Shown: positions 7,700 through 20,426 of the stretch, one piece after another | Layout of the letters: every line of letters begins with the position of its first letter | How positions within the stretch are numbered: the first letter of the stretch is position 1 | Assembly (NCBI RefSeq): GCF_000213175.1 | Contig: NW_009799100.1 | Location: 494,132-558,131 of the forward strand | DNA length: 64,000 nt | Source of the DNA: Neurospora tetrasperma FGSC 2508 | Lineage: Eukaryota > Ascomycota > Sordariomycetes > Sordariales > Sordariaceae | Direction: 5' to 3' | The notes under the pieces: generated by a model | The model's input: the letters and a program-made list of their open reading frames with translations, nothing else | Told to the model about the DNA's origin: nothing | Databases searched by the model: none | Made by a program: the position numbers and the translations under genes

Positions 7700-8638
7700 T
7701 TACAACCCAAAGAACTCCATATCATCACTCCCCCGAATCGGCACCGAATGCCCAACCCCCCTCGCATACACCCCCACCAGCTTTCCCTTTCCCCAAGTAT
7801 ACGTCGTATACCCACTCTGCGGCACGTTATCCTGCGTCGTATCCGGCTTCAGATAATCAAACCCAAACACGCCCGCCCACTGCTTGATGGTCTCATTATA
7901 ATTATTCGCATTCAGCGTGGTATCCGCACTCCCATGGTATATCTCCATCTTGGGTCTCGCCCCCTCATAACCCGGATACATATCACGCACCACCTTCGCC
8001 CACACCTGGGGCGTTCCATTGACTTGGCCATTAGCGCAACTACTATTCCACGCATTGGTCCCGCCTGCTTGCGAGTAGAAGCATCCGGCTGGAACACCAC
8101 TATACACAATCCCCGCCGCGAACAAAGCAGGATAAGTAGCGGCCATAACGTTGGTCATCATGGCGCCTGACGAGGAACCCGTCACAAACACCTTGGTGGC
8201 GTCGCCGTTGTAGGTCTTGAGGGTGTAGTCGACCATGTTGGCGATGGAGTTGCTGTTTCCGCCGCCGTTGTGCGTTAACGTGGCATGTGAGGAGACGTCC
8301 CAGCAGGTGCCGGAGTAAGGGGATTCGGGGTAGATGACGATAAAACCCTTTTGGTCGGCGAGGCGGGCGTAGGGCGAATTGGTATAGTATGCTTGGGCGG
8401 TGCCGGTGCAGTAGTGGATGGCGACGATAATGGGTGGGGAGGCGGCGAGGTTGTCGGGGACGTAGATGTACATTTTGGCGTTGGAGGGGTTGGAGCCGAA
8501 GTTGGAGATTTGACGGAGGGAGGCGGCGGGAGCGCGTTTGTAGTCGAGGGGGGTAAAGGGGGTGATGAGGTCGTCGAAGACGGGGTGGGCGGCGGTGAGG
8601 GTGGCCAGGAGGGCCGTGGTGAAGGAGAGGAGCTTCAT
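7700..8638 (-). CDS. Secreted CE1 acetylxylan/feruloyl esterase
   Basis: A single uninterrupted frame of 312 codons. The product is an alpha/beta-hydrolase of carbohydrate esterase family 1 that removes acetyl or feruloyl groups from xylan outside the cell. A signal peptide is clear (residues 1-17, cut before HPVF) and a KR site at 34-35 may be a propeptide cleavage point. The nucleophile motif GSSSG is at 154-158 (Ser156), the likely acid is Asp239 in HGSADT and the likely base is His297 in GVGHS. The core HYCTGTAQAYY and the tail ending WGKGKLVGVYARGVGHSVP are typical of fungal secreted CE1 enzymes. There is no C-terminal cellulose-binding module. N-glycosylation sites (NSS, NGT, NET) are present. 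Acetylxylan and feruloyl esterase cannot be separated by eye. Confidence 0.93.
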   Translation of the reverse strand: MKLLSFTTALLATLTAAHPVFDDLITPFTPLDYKRAPAASLRQISNFGSNPSNAKMYIYVPDNLAASPPIIVAIHYCTGTAQAYYTNSPYARLADQKGFIVIYPESPYSGTCWDVSSHATLTHNGGGNSNSIANMVDYTLKTYNGDATKVFVTGSSSGAMMTNVMAATYPALFAAGIVYSGVPAGCFYSQAGGTNAWNSSCANGQVNGTPQVWAKVVRDMYPGYEGARPKMEIYHGSADTTLNANNYNETIKQWAGVFGFDYLKPDTTQDNVPQSGYTTYTWGKGKLVGVYARGVGHSVPIRGSDDMEFFGL

Positions 8639-9771
8639 GTTGGTGTGGCTTGCTGGGAGAACAGTGCTGAGGAGGGATGGTGGTTGAAGAGTTGAGTGTC
8701 CTTGTCAGTGAGGGAGGATGGACTGCGGTTTAAGAGGATGATTTCCCCTGGGCTTGAACTACAGCCATCGTAGAGGAATTCAAGAGGTAGAGGTACAATA
8801 CGTCATTGCCTCCGCGTGGATATTGACGACTTCGTCTTTAACAGTAGGTGCACATTGACAGATTTTTCCATACACTCCAGGAGCAACGAGTTGACTTCCA
8901 ATCAGGAACAGTTGAGCTGGACTTCATGCCGTTTACCCGCATTTACCCGGGGCGGGCACAAGCAGCGATCAGCGCTACCCCAGATTCCAATCCCGGGGTA
9001 AGTGCCACGAGCGCACAAGGTTGAGGCGGATGTTTGCGCTCCAGTCGACATGGATCGAAGCCAGTGATAGGAGGAATATTTTCGATTCAACTATCATTGG
9101 AGGATCAGTGAACACGCTCAAAACCCAGTGTGACCATGGTGTAGAGGCTCTTCTGCTACCTCTACTGAGCTAAAGTGACATGATCTACACCCAACTTGCC
9201 AGACGCAACACGGAAGATGGCGATCCGGCGTGCCGTTCCTGGCGGGGTCTTCCCATACACCAGGGCAGGAATGAATCCGAAGGACTTCATGATGGCATTC
9301 GATCTACCTAGGTAATGTCCGTAAGAAACATCTTGAACTTCCAAAGATTTGTATAGGTAACAACATCCACGAATGGAAACAACAACCTAGAACTAGACTC
9401 GACCCCAGCAAACCACCCTCCCTCTTCCCACTACAATCCCTATCCCATCTCCCTTCTCCGCCTCATCCTCATTCCCTTTCCCATCCCCTCCCCAATCCCC
9501 CCCCCTTCTTCTTCTTTTTTCTTCTATCCTCTCATAAACCCCCTTCAACACCCCCGCCCAAGTCCCAATTCTTTATACTCCCGTCCTCCATGTCCTCTCG
9601 TGCTCCCATCCTCCCATCCTCCCATCCTCCACCTCAGTCCGAACGACGACGATACACATACACATACCTCCACCTCTCCACCCCCAACTCCAGTCTCTTT
9701 CTATCAAGTCCCAATCCAGCTTCACCTCAATAGAATTGACTCTCAAAGTCACAGCCTACCTTACCTCCCGT
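8639..9771. other. Intergenic: esterase promoter and 3' region of the giant gene
   Basis: The left part is upstream sequence of the minus-strand esterase. The right part (about 9410-9770) is strongly C/T-rich on the plus strand and lies downstream of the minus-strand giant gene. TAGAGGTA-type words occur at about 8766-8776 and 9158. No gene is seen. Confidence 0.45.
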
Positions 9772-10713
9772 CTACACGCGATCCATGTCATCAAACTCAC
9801 GCTCCATGCGGGCGCGGTCAATGAAGGATTGAGCGCTACGGAGACGGGCGAGCCAGCCTTGTGTGAAGAAGTGGGCTAGACGGAGGTCGCCGACGGGTTC
9901 TAGTTGAGTCGCTTGGGTGTTGGCGGATTTTGGCTGTTGGGGGGTGTTGGTGGTGGTGTTGGATGGAGGTACCTCTGGAGGTGCCTCGAGAGGTGGAGGT
10001 AAGGTTGCGTGCCCATGGGGATTGGGAGCATCGTCTGTGTGTGGCTTGCCGCAGCGGGGATTAGGAGTACTGGTGCTGGGGTTGGTGCTGGGGTTGGTTC
10101 TGGTGTTGGTGCTGGTGCTTGTGTCGTTGCTGGTGCTGTCGGGCAGGGATTTGAGATCCGGGAGGACAGAGAGGTCAAGACCACTGTTGATGATACCAGT
10201 GCTCGATGAGATACCTCCAAGCACTGGTGGTGGGCATGGGCATTTGACAACGCCCTGCCGCCAGATGTTGACTGCTTCGAGAGAGTTCGGGGGTAGTGCT
10301 AGTGACGATGACGACGGCGGCGGCAAGCGTACCTCTAAACCATAAAGCGGAGGTACTGCCGTCTTCTTTGTAGGCCCTTGAGGGTCTCCGTTCCATCGTA
10401 AGCGTGGGTCGATCCACCGCCTCCCTCTTTCATTTCCTCTTCCTCTTCCTACTACTTCCACTTTATGTGCACAAACTCCCACGTCATGTTCCTTCGGCAC
10501 TCTGCTGTTATCAATCTCAGCCCACTTAGAGGTACCATTCTCGGCATTCTTCCTAATCCAGTCTTTAACCCGACTTTCTTTCCCATCTCCCTTCATAGAG
10601 GTAACTCTCACCAGCCCCTTTCCCTCCTCCCCCTCCTCCACGACCGTCTTCCGATTCTGTAGCTCGAGCTCAGGCTCATCGTACACAGGCTCGGGCAAGT
10701 CTCCCGAGCGTGG
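9772..10713 (-). other. In-frame open continuation beyond the stop of the giant gene
   Basis: Directly after the TAA at 10714-10716 the same frame stays open for 313 codons and ends at 9772. The sequence looks like real protein: charged and Pro/Thr-rich segments, then an end reading HFFTQGWLARLRSAQSFIDR. No ATG lies near its beginning and no convincing intron bridges the stop. It is probably the ancestral C-terminus of the protein, now beyond a single stop, or reached by readthrough; a base-calling error is the third option. Confidence 0.55.
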
Positions 10714-13700
10714 TTACTCTGGCCTATACTCCCCATAGTCATACCTAGAGGTAGTCATCGAACTACTCTCCTCGCCATAAGCATGTTGTCCCTCTCTCCA
10801 CTCCTCCCTCCTCCTTTCTTCTCTTCTTTCCCTTTCACGCTCGTATCCCTCGTCGTAGCCCTCGCTTGAGGTATCATCAGCCGCATCTCGATGAAGCAGA
10901 CCCCGATCTTCACCTGCTTCTTCGGCTTCTACTCGCTCTGTTGACTGTGTGGACGCAGGGTGTCCGTAACCATTATGATCCCTGTGATGAGAGCTGGAAT
11001 AGGCAGGATAGGGAGAAGTGCTCATCGGCCTCTGCTTTACTACTGTACTCTCAAAGACAGAGGCAGACTGCGAGGGGCTGGCAGTGTGAGACTTGGAGAA
11101 GAAGGAGGGCATGGAAACGCGGTTGTGGGAGGTAGAAGTAGCTGGGGCGGATGCTGAGGAGGGGGAGGAGGAGGATTGTTCGAAAACAGAACGCATCCGT
11201 TGGAAGAGGGAGCCTCCTCCTCCTCCTCCTCCTCCGGTGCTACCGCTACCACTGCCTGATGTGACACGGTTCTGGCTGGAGGAACGAACACTCTCCCCTG
11301 AGAGCCTCAAATCTTCATTCCTAGAAAGACTTGCTTCTCGCTGGTGCCACATTTCCATTACCTTTGGCGTTGACGCCCTGTTCGTTATATCATGCTCCTT
11401 GTCATGCGCTAGGCTGTCACCGTACCCGCCGCCGCTGTAATCAGTCCCTGCGTCGGTCAACGAACTGCCACCGCGCGGACGACCGATGTTGTCGCCGACG
11501 CTGTCCATGTCGCGGATCCGTGGGTCTTGACCTGAGGCAGGTCCTTCGACGGGGGAACTAGGACCGGAGGAAAGGGTAGTCCCGCTACGAGCGGATTGAG
11601 GGGAGGAAGCAGTGGGAACGGTGCCAGAGGTGTCGGCTGTGGCGAAGGTGGCAGCGGTGTTGATGGTGTCGGAGCGCGAGGCGCGGTTAGTTACGTCGCG
11701 GGGGACGAGCTCTTTCTCTTCCTTGGGTTGCTGTTGGGTCTCGTGGGAGACATGGTCCTGGGCTAGGCCGGGAGGGGTGGTGGGGATGGATAAAGGGGGA
11801 AGGTCGTGAGGGTGAGCTGGAGTGACAGTCTCTCTGTCGCCAGCTTCAGGCTTCTCAGACTGGGAGGGTTGATCGAGAGGTGTTGATGGTCTGTTTTCAT
11901 GATCATGGCGGTCGTCGTAGGTAGCACTCTCGGGGTTCGTCTCTTGGCTTTGCGCAGGCTCGGGGGGGTGATGAATCCCGACATGATCGTCATGGTAATC
12001 ATGGAGCTCGGCCGTGTCGTCGGCAGGTTTGACCTCAGTGACCGGAGTTTCCAGAGCTGCTTCGACCTCAGCATCAATGTCAACATCAACGGAAGGATGA
12101 GCATGAGCAACGGCATCAGCAGCCGCACCAATCTCCTCCACATGTTCAGCTTGCTCGGGCTCGTCCTCATAATCCGACTCAGACAAGAACTGGTCTACCT
12201 CGCTCCAGTCCCTGCCCATGTCCTCCCCCCTTGTAACAGCATGCGGATGATAAGAAATGGAGAAAGTCTCCGAAGGGAACTCGCCGTTCTCGGTATCGCT
12301 AGGCTCTGTGAGTTGCAGGACCGGAGGCTCACATGGCTGTGACGGTTGGGCGTCGGCATTGTCGTGGTCGTGCAAGTGACCATCATCCGCAAGTGTCTCC
12401 GTCTCCTGGCCACCCAACCGGTAGCCATGACCAACCTGATCGTCAATAGCCACCGGCCCAGCAGGGGACTGTTCAGTATGATGCTCTTCTCGCTGAGGAC
12501 CCTCCTCTCCATAATCACTCTCCTGAGCCTCCTCCTCACCAACACCCTCCAACTCCTCCGCCAAACTCTTCTCAGCCCTCGCCGCATGTTCATGGCTCAA
12601 CACAGACGTCGGCTCCTCCACACTCAGAACCTTGTCAAGTGATCCTTCAACGTCGGGATGCTCCGCGGGAGTCGCATGCTCTTCAGTAATCGTCTTAGGG
12701 GACGAGTAGCGAAAGGGGTCATACTCGTTATCGTCTGAGTTAGCATGAGCTTGTTGGTCTTCGTCTACTTGGTGCTCATGCGAGGCATGCTCTTGTTCCA
12801 TGACAGGGTGGGCAGCCTTTAACTCACGAGCTTCAGCAAAAGCAGGCTGTCCCTCTGGGGATGTGGTCTCAACACCTTCTTCATCGATTCTTTCGTACAC
12901 GGAGTCCTCGGTCAAGTTGTCAACATCAGTGCCTCTTGTGCCCTCGGTTTCATGTTGCTCACGGACGAAGGTGCGGGTATTCGGCTCCATGTCATAGCCG
13001 TGAACATCATCCGGTGCTGACTCGACGGTATCCTGAGGGGCGACAAGACCTTCAGTTTTCGCTTCGGCATCAGCCACGGAATGGACAATACCGCTGGAGA
13101 AGAGTGTCACGTTGCTTGTTTCATCCACGGGGAGGTCGTGTTCATCGGACAAAGCAGCAGCAGCAGCGTCACCCTCATCATCATCAACATGACCTTCGGT
13201 TTGTTTCTCCGCCTCGGCAGCCATGTCACGGCGCTCCACACCATCGCCAAGCTCAGCTTCACCTTCGTCACACTCCTCTTCGGCAATCACATCAAGATGA
13301 TGAGTCACGAGATCATCCCTACCCTCAAAGTCCTCACTTTCAGACTCGGACGACAAGGCTTCTTGGACACGGACGTCTTCGTTGTAGTCTTCCCGATGAC
13401 TGTGATGCTCAGGACCAGGCTCCATATCGCGATGATGCATGTCCCCAGTTTGCACAGCATGCTGACGCTCAGCAGTATCAGGATCGTCATCCACACTCAG
13501 TCCGTGACTCTCTGGTTCTTCCGTGATATCCTGTCGGCTAGGGACGCGCTCGAGCTGATGGCTTATTTCATCATCATCGTCGTCTTCAGTGTCTTGGTCA
13601 TCTCCTGGCCGATCTTCTCGCTGGTCATCAGCAGTCTTTACTCGAGTGTCAGGCTGCAAAGTAACGACCACCTCTGGCTGTCCATCCATGCTAGCGGCGT

Positions 13701-16700
13701 GTTCAACAGAATGAAAACTGGCCTCCAGCCCAGGAGTAGGAGCCAAGTCGCTAGGCGTATAAGGTCTCTCGTAAAGCTGGTACCGAGGCTGGAAATCTTC
13801 TTCCACCTCTTCACTGACGTCGGGAACCTCGCGCTCGCGGTGTGCCTCCTCGTGTGCCTGTTCCTCTGCATGGTCGCGAGGAGCATACGAATCATTAAGA
13901 TGCTCCTGGTGCTGATCGGAACGATGGAGAGGGGATTCAGTCGGGGTGTAATAATCGTCGGTGCTATGCGGGACGTGATGCTGGTTGACGAAGTAATGCG
14001 CTGGTTCATGATCCCCTTCTTCGATGGGGGTGTGGTGCATCTGCACTGGTTCGCTGTGGGTGAGGGCCACGCCGACGGCAAAGGGGATGTGGGAAGGGTC
14101 GAGGGGATGGTGGTCCGTGTCGAGGATCTGTACTGGTGTATGACCCTCGTCGTGTTCAAACTCAGCCGAGTCGTGTGGTTCGGGTCGACCCAGGCCCATC
14201 TCCTCTTGCTCCCTGACGAGCTCCTCAATCGGGACAGGCTCAGGCTCCGGCTCTTCTTCATGCTCAGGTCCATGACCAGGAGGATGCAATTTCACCCTGG
14301 TAACGCAGGGCTCAGCGACCCCTTCCACACCCATAACCGGACCCTCCGCCTCTTCATACTTTTGCGCCTCCTCCTGATCGTGTGCCGCACCCTGTCCTAA
14401 ATCCACCTCACTGGCATACGGCTCCAACACCCCCCTCGCTCTCGTCGCCTCCTCCTGCAGTTCGAACCGCCCATCGTGCGCCGGACCGACGGGGTCATCG
14501 ACCAAACCTTGGAGGACTTCTTTCTCTATGACTTTCTTCTGCAGCGCTGCTTCTTCATCGACGCCCTGCTCCTGCCCTTCCTCTCCCCCATGTTGTTGTT
14601 CATGCTCCCCTTGGTGCTCCCGCTCCCACTCCCTCTCAATCTCCGCAACAGCCAAATCAATACACCCCTGAGCCCTCTCCACAGAATGATGATCAACATC
14701 TTGTTCATCAGGCTCAAGCAGCTCGTCATCCAGGACATCCTCAATCTCATCCATCAGCACCTCCCCCTCCTTCTGCCCTTGTCCTTGCCCTTGCCCCATC
14801 ACATGTTCTCCCTCACCCTCCCTCTCCATACCCTGCAACTGCACGTCCTCTCCAACCTGCCACTGCTCAGGAACGAAATCCGCATCATCATCTTCCTCCA
14901 TCGCCTTGGCGGCCGTGGGAGAAATAGGAGATGTGGGCTCGTTGATGTCTGTGTAGGAACCGCGCTCGGAGGCGGTGGAGATGGAGGAGTCCGCTTCTGC
15001 GTCTACGTCTGCGTTGGAGGGGATGGTGAGGAGGGTGGGGACGGTGTCGATGTTATCTAGGTTGGGGAGATCAGTGTGGGAGGTTTCTTCTGGAGTTGGG
15101 TCCGAGTTTGAGGCTGAGGTTCGGTTGGTTTCGGTGTCGGTATTGGAAGAATCGGCATTAGCAGGGGCGGTGTCTGGAGGGTTGGTTGGGTGTGTAGGGA
15201 GGCCGGTGTCGGGAGGGGTCAAATTTGCATGGTCTGTAGGGGCTTTGGTATCGGGAGGGTTGGTATCAGTGTCGATGCCATGGCCGACTTGGTGGTCCGC
15301 AGATGAGACCGAAAAACCAAGGGGAGCTTGTGTATAAGGCGTGTAATCAGAAGTTTCCGACTCCGGGCTCGAGCCTGTCCCTCGTCCAGCCTTATCTGTC
15401 TCTGCCCCTCTGGCCCTATGCCCGTCCTGTGCAGGGGCAGCAGGAGGATGAATAATCCCCAAACTATCATGCCTCCCCCGGGACTCTTCCGTAGTAGCCC
15501 GCTCGACAACAACAGGGGCAGTATCATTAGATCCGAGGTGATGATGCCCAACCGGCAACCCACAGTGCTGCCCTTCCTCCCCTTCTTCCACGTCCTCCTC
15601 CTCTTCATCAACCTCCGCGAACCCAGCCGAACGAAGGTTCCTGTCCATCGTATACTCAGAGAACGGAAGCCCTCGAAACTCCACGTCCACCAGACTTGTC
15701 TTGGTATCTGTGGTTTTCGTCTCAATCTCCACCTTCCGTTCTCGAATGGAATCAGACGCTTTGTCTCCCGGCACGGGCTCATCAGAAGTTTCTTCCGCAG
15801 CAGCTAAATCTCCAACAGATACGGTATCAGCAACGTCTTCCTCCATGTCTTCCTCCATGCCGACAGCGGCGGCGGAGAGAGTCCGGGCAACGGGAGAGGT
15901 AGGTCTCGAGGCAGCAACGGCTACGGGGGCAGCAACGCTAAGCTCGTCGGGTCTATTGAGCAGGTCGTCCATACTCATTGATGCCATCTTGTCTTTGAAT
16001 TGGGAGAGACCCGAACCGGTTTCCTCTCGGGCAAGTGGTTCCTCTTCTTCCTCTTCCTCTTCTTGCTCGCTTTCGCTGTCAGGAAGTTTGTAATATCTGT
16101 CAGAGTCGGGAGGAGCATTTTCGAAGGCTGCGGCGGGGAGGTAACCCCTTTCGTTGACATGTGTCTCGACTGGCTCCTCCTGGGCTTGAGATGTTTGCTC
16201 TGGTTCAAGCATCTGGGCGGCACTCGCCTTCCTCGCCTCTCGAATAGCTCTCGAGTTAAGCGGCAACGGAGTCTCCGTATGGACTTGTAGTTTTTCCTCA
16301 ATCAACCGATTCAGTTCCTGTTTTGTTGCTGCTCGTCAGCCATCATCCCAGTCATTTTACACCATCAACTCCAACCCAGGAAAAGACCTACCTTCCTTCG
16401 TCCCTCCAACCCCCTCAACCTCCCCACCTCCTCCTCCCACCGTCTCTCCCACTCCTTTTCAATCTCCCCCATCAACTCCTCCGTCTCCCTCTCCACCTCC
16501 CCCCTCTCCTTCTCCAGCGTCCGTTCCCTCTCCTCATCCTCTTGCCTTAATCTCTCCTCCCACAGCTCATCCTCCTCCCTCCTTCGTCTCTGCAGCTCCG
16601 CATCCTCCGCCCTTCTCCGCTCCAGCATCTCCTCGCGCTCCACCCGCCGCTTCTGCGAGAGGAATTGTGTTTCGGCCGTGAAAGCATTAAGCAAAGAGCG

Positions 16701-16979
16701 AATGGCGGATTCCCGACGGGTGACGAGGTCGTTGATTTTCAGGCGTTCCTCGGGGGAGGCGATGGAGTAGGGGTTGCCTCCGCCGGCGCCGTGGTCGGGC
16801 GCGGGGGAGGGCGGCTGGAGGGTGATGATGGTGGTGTGGATTTGGGAAATGGTTTCTTGCATTTGGATGAGGAGGGTGGGGAGGTCGTCTTTGTCGGTGA
16901 TGACGACGGACGGGGGCGAGGCGAAGGATGCAGATGAGGAGGAGGGGGGTTGGGTTGTTGGAGAAGATGTGGACGTCAT
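10714..16979 (-). CDS. Giant acidic coiled-coil protein, about 2063 residues
   Basis: Two exons: 16392-16979 (196 codons) and 10714-16317, joined across a 74-nt intron with donor GTAGGT, branch GCTGACG and acceptor CAG. I chose the ATG at 16979 (context CATCATGACG) over one 61 codons upstream, whose extra sequence looks like leader. Residues about 75-195 are an Arg/Glu coiled coil (EERLKINDLVTRRESAIRSL, then repeated RRREEDE runs). The middle 1500 residues are Glu/Asp/His/Ser-rich and disordered. Near the end are a glycine run and a short hydrophobic SLFQRMRSVFEQ. The layout (coiled-coil head, long acidic linker, short basic tail) suggests a scaffold or tether, but that is inference. I do not recognise the family; the acidic linker loosely recalls the Woronin-body tether leashin. 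The frame continues past the TAA. Confidence 0.85.
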
Positions 16980-19200
16980 GATGGTTGGGTTGTAGGGGGC
17001 TGGACGCCCGCTGGTGATTGTTGTCGGCTGCGTGGTGGGTGGTTTTTTTTCTTCTTTCTCGTGGAACTGAATTGTATGGCGCTCGACTGGAATGGATTTC
17101 GGGACTTGGTGGATGTCGTTCGTTCGTCGATGTAGCTTGGTTTGGTTGTCAAGGCTCGTCACGACGCATGCTGCCTGTAGGTGTGGTAGTCGACGCTGAT
17201 GGATGGCCTAGCTAGTAGCCAGTTCAATTCGTTATTGCTGTACAACCTGTAGTAAACATACAACATCGCCAACCTCGGAGACATGGATAGACAAAATGAC
17301 ATGACGGAAGAATGGGGAACCCGAACATCGCGGCTGGCACCGGCGATAAGACTAAGCACCAAGCACCAAGCACCAAGCACTCGAGCAGAGGGACGGCAAC
17401 TGGACATGGAAGACTCGAGTCGAGTCGAGCATCACCTCTCTCGAGACAGCGATCCCTGCCCTGCCTGCCCACCCATAGTGTCCTCCTCTTCGAGCTCCCG
17501 TCTGTACGTATCCGACGTTACTAATATTCGCCTTCATCTTTCCCCGAGAGGTATACACTTGTATATCAACCTCGAACAACACCACCCTACCGGGATGGCG
17601 AGGATGAAAAGGACAATCAGGACGGGATACCCCTCCAACAACCATCTTCCTTCTCAACAACTGGACCACGCTTCGATTGATCCTCGACTCGTAGTCATGT
17701 GGCACAAGGCGCAGCACTCGCTATGCCACCTACCACCACTCCCTGCCACCTGCCACTTGCGCGAAACCCTTGAGTCTGACATCGCCATTTCCCATATAGG
17801 ATAGTGTGGCAACTGAATCGCAGTTCGCGCGGTACTAGTACTGTACTCCATGTCGACGGCGGTCGGACTCTACAGTCACAGTAGACGTGTATGTAGATAG
17901 ACAAGGGACCCAAACCCGGCCGGGAGGAGGCGTCCGTTCGCATCTTGATCGGAGCGCATCTACTGTACAACCTAAGTACAATGACCGGACCGGACCGGAC
18001 TGGCAATAGGACTCTTGGCCAGCATTCTTCTCTTCTGTGCTTGACTGGCCGGTGGTGACCCATGGCGGGCTCCGATAACCGCGTCTTCGCCGAGGCGCGT
18101 CTTCGGCAATACAGGACTCGGCACTCAAAAAGCTTCCGTTTCGGTTGTTCTTAGGTTCTAGGTCGCGCTGCTGTTGGCAATGTGACAATATCAAAGTCTC
18201 GTCCATGTCGCGATACCGTCGATAGTCGTTCGTCGTCGTTCGTCGATGAGGAGGTGGGATGTGCGATGTTAATGTGACGACATGTTTCAGGGTTGTTACC
18301 TCTATTGTGCCCTGGGAGTGTACTGCAGTACACTACACTTAGTCAGCGGCGGTCGGATGCCGGTTTGAAAATCTTAGTCTGTTCCTTATTCCCTAACTCA
18401 ATTTACCATTCCAGCCCCTTATTCCAGCGACAAACTGTTAGTGAACACTAAAACCCACCCCGCGCACTATGGCTGACTCCCCAGGACAGGGGTCCAAACA
18501 CCCTAGTCAAGACCGTTGAACACTACAGAGGAATGCCTGCAAACGTCGTAGCGCTAGCGTCAAAGTGACGCGGAACCTGAAACTCCGAAAGTCCCAAGAA
18601 AGTTCCCCTTCACACTTCGGATGCAACATGTGAAGAGATGCCGAATGGTCTTTACTATGCTGTGGTGTTTCAATATGGCATCAAGATGAAGAAGAAGAAT
18701 GTTTACATTCGGATAGACGGCTTTGGATCACTTGGGTTCACTGTTGGGAAACCGGGTGGTCGTCTATGGCATTGACACCTGGACTGTGCCGCCGTTATCA
18801 CCTCGCGAATATTGAGGGATTGGATCCGGAGCGTTTCTTTGATGGGGACTTTTAGTGCCAACCATAGGAAGATAATGAGCACCGTTGGGATATTGTACAG
18901 TGTTAAGAGCAATGATTATTTGGTAAAAAAAAACGCCATGTGAATGCGGGAAAAAAACAATCGCTATTTTGATAATGTAGAAAGCAGAGAGAAGCGACCC
19001 ATAGGTATCTGATAGTAGAGGTAGCCAAAAGCGCAAGGCCAAGAAACATGATATGAATGACCGCTTCAAACCCCCTTCCCATTTGCCCTATGGCTGGATA
19101 TCCAATAAACAGAAAAGAGACACCAAACACCCATCATCATCACCACCGTCACAATTTGCCTCCTTTTACTCCAAGCTTCAATTAGCACAAGAAACACCAC
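16980..19200. other. Intergenic, no gene seen
   Basis: Upstream region of the giant gene, then about 2 kb with only short frames on both strands. It contains small direct repeats (CACCAAGCA x3 at about 17352-17380, GGACC units at about 17983-18000). Confidence 0.45.
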
Positions 19201-20426
19201 TCAAATCCTCGCCATTCCTCCCCTCTCCACCACTGCCCTCCTCTGCTTGTACTGCACAGCAAAATTGTACCTGACAAACGTCCCGTAGCCGTACGCCGCG
19301 ATGGCAATCGCCAGCCACACACTCGTAATCACCAGGCCAACCGGGAAGATCATAATCTGCACGCCAGGCAACACAAACGCCGTCGTGCCATTCTTGAGAC
19401 GAGCAATCTCGTCTTCGACCGCCAGCTGGGCCCTGTTAAAATCCGACAAGACGACTTCCTTGCTGAAGACACCAGCCACAAAAGCCGCTTCGTTGGAGGA
19501 GATGTTGGTGGAGACGGCGGCGCCTTGCGGGTTGACGCCGGAGAGGGTGACGATGGGGAGGAGGAGATGTTGGAGTTGGGCCCTGTTTTCAACTGTTAGT
19601 GAGCTGGAGGGTAAAAAATGGGGGGAAGGGAGGAAGAAACGTACATAGTCATCTGACCAGTCATCTTGTCCGCATCAATCTTTCCCACCAACAAATACTG
19701 CTGTAGCAGAGTGGGATCACCATTCGACGGCAGATCCTGCACTATCGTCTGTCTCGCGGCAAGTTTATTTGCCGCCTCGCCATCGCCGCTTCCACCTACT
19801 CTTCCCACGGAAGCAGCACCAACCGCGCCCGAAGAAGGCAAAGCAGTCTCGGCCTGGCTAGAAGTAGAAGCAGCAGTCGCCGCCGCTGCTCCCTGCGAAG
19901 CTTGTGAAGCACCTGCCACAGGCTGATCAGGGTTCGCAGCCCCAACATTAGCCCCTGTAAACCGCAAGCCCACCGAAATCTTTTCCGGCGCGATCCCCGC
20001 GAAACTATCTCTCGCATCACTGATTCTGAACAAGCGTAGATCCGCCTCAAACACGCCCGTCGAGTTGTCCAGCGCCGGCAGATTGTAGCATACGCATGTG
20101 CCCGACGGGTTACTCGCCTGTTTCAGCTGGCGGAGTGTGGAAATGCAGGCGGCGTTGACTTGGGCGTTCCAGGCGGTCATGTTGAGGGTGCCGTCGGCGG
20201 TGAAGATGGGGTCCTGCCCAACCGAGGAGGCGGACAGCTCTGCTTGTCGTTCTTCGAGAAAGCCCCGGCGCAGGAGGTAGGAACCCATAATCTCTTCCAT
20301 GCGTCGGTGGTAGGCAGGCGAGTCGCGCGTCATGCCTTCGACGATGAGGGCGCCGATGCCGGCTTGGACGGCGGGGGCCATCGCCAGGAGGGCGGCGAGG
20401 AGGGTTGTTGGTTGCCAGAGCATCAT
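19201..20426 (-). CDS. Secretory-pathway single-pass membrane protein, unknown family
   Basis: Two exons: 19645-20426 and 19201-19582. The 62-nt intron has donor GTACGT, branch CACTAAC and acceptor CAG, and phase is kept (387 residues). A signal peptide covers residues 1-22 (cut after AVQA). The predicted lumenal or outer part has a CVCYN cysteine pair, several NxS/T sites (NMT, NST, NIS, NGT) and an Ala/Ser/Gln-rich low-complexity segment around residues 175-225. A hydrophobic segment at about 334-356 (IMIFPVGLVITSVWLAIAIA) is followed by a short basic tail (YKQRR), giving a type I topology. A second ATG lies at codon 2. I do not recognise the family. Surface, ER or vacuolar placement is open. 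Confidence 0.85.

Noticed and set aside
13081-14400. 439-codon plus-strand frame opposite the giant gene
   Set aside because: It is a shadow: strong codon bias and acidic repeats on the minus strand suppress stops on the other. Composition is a mirror of Asp/Glu/His codons with no domain.
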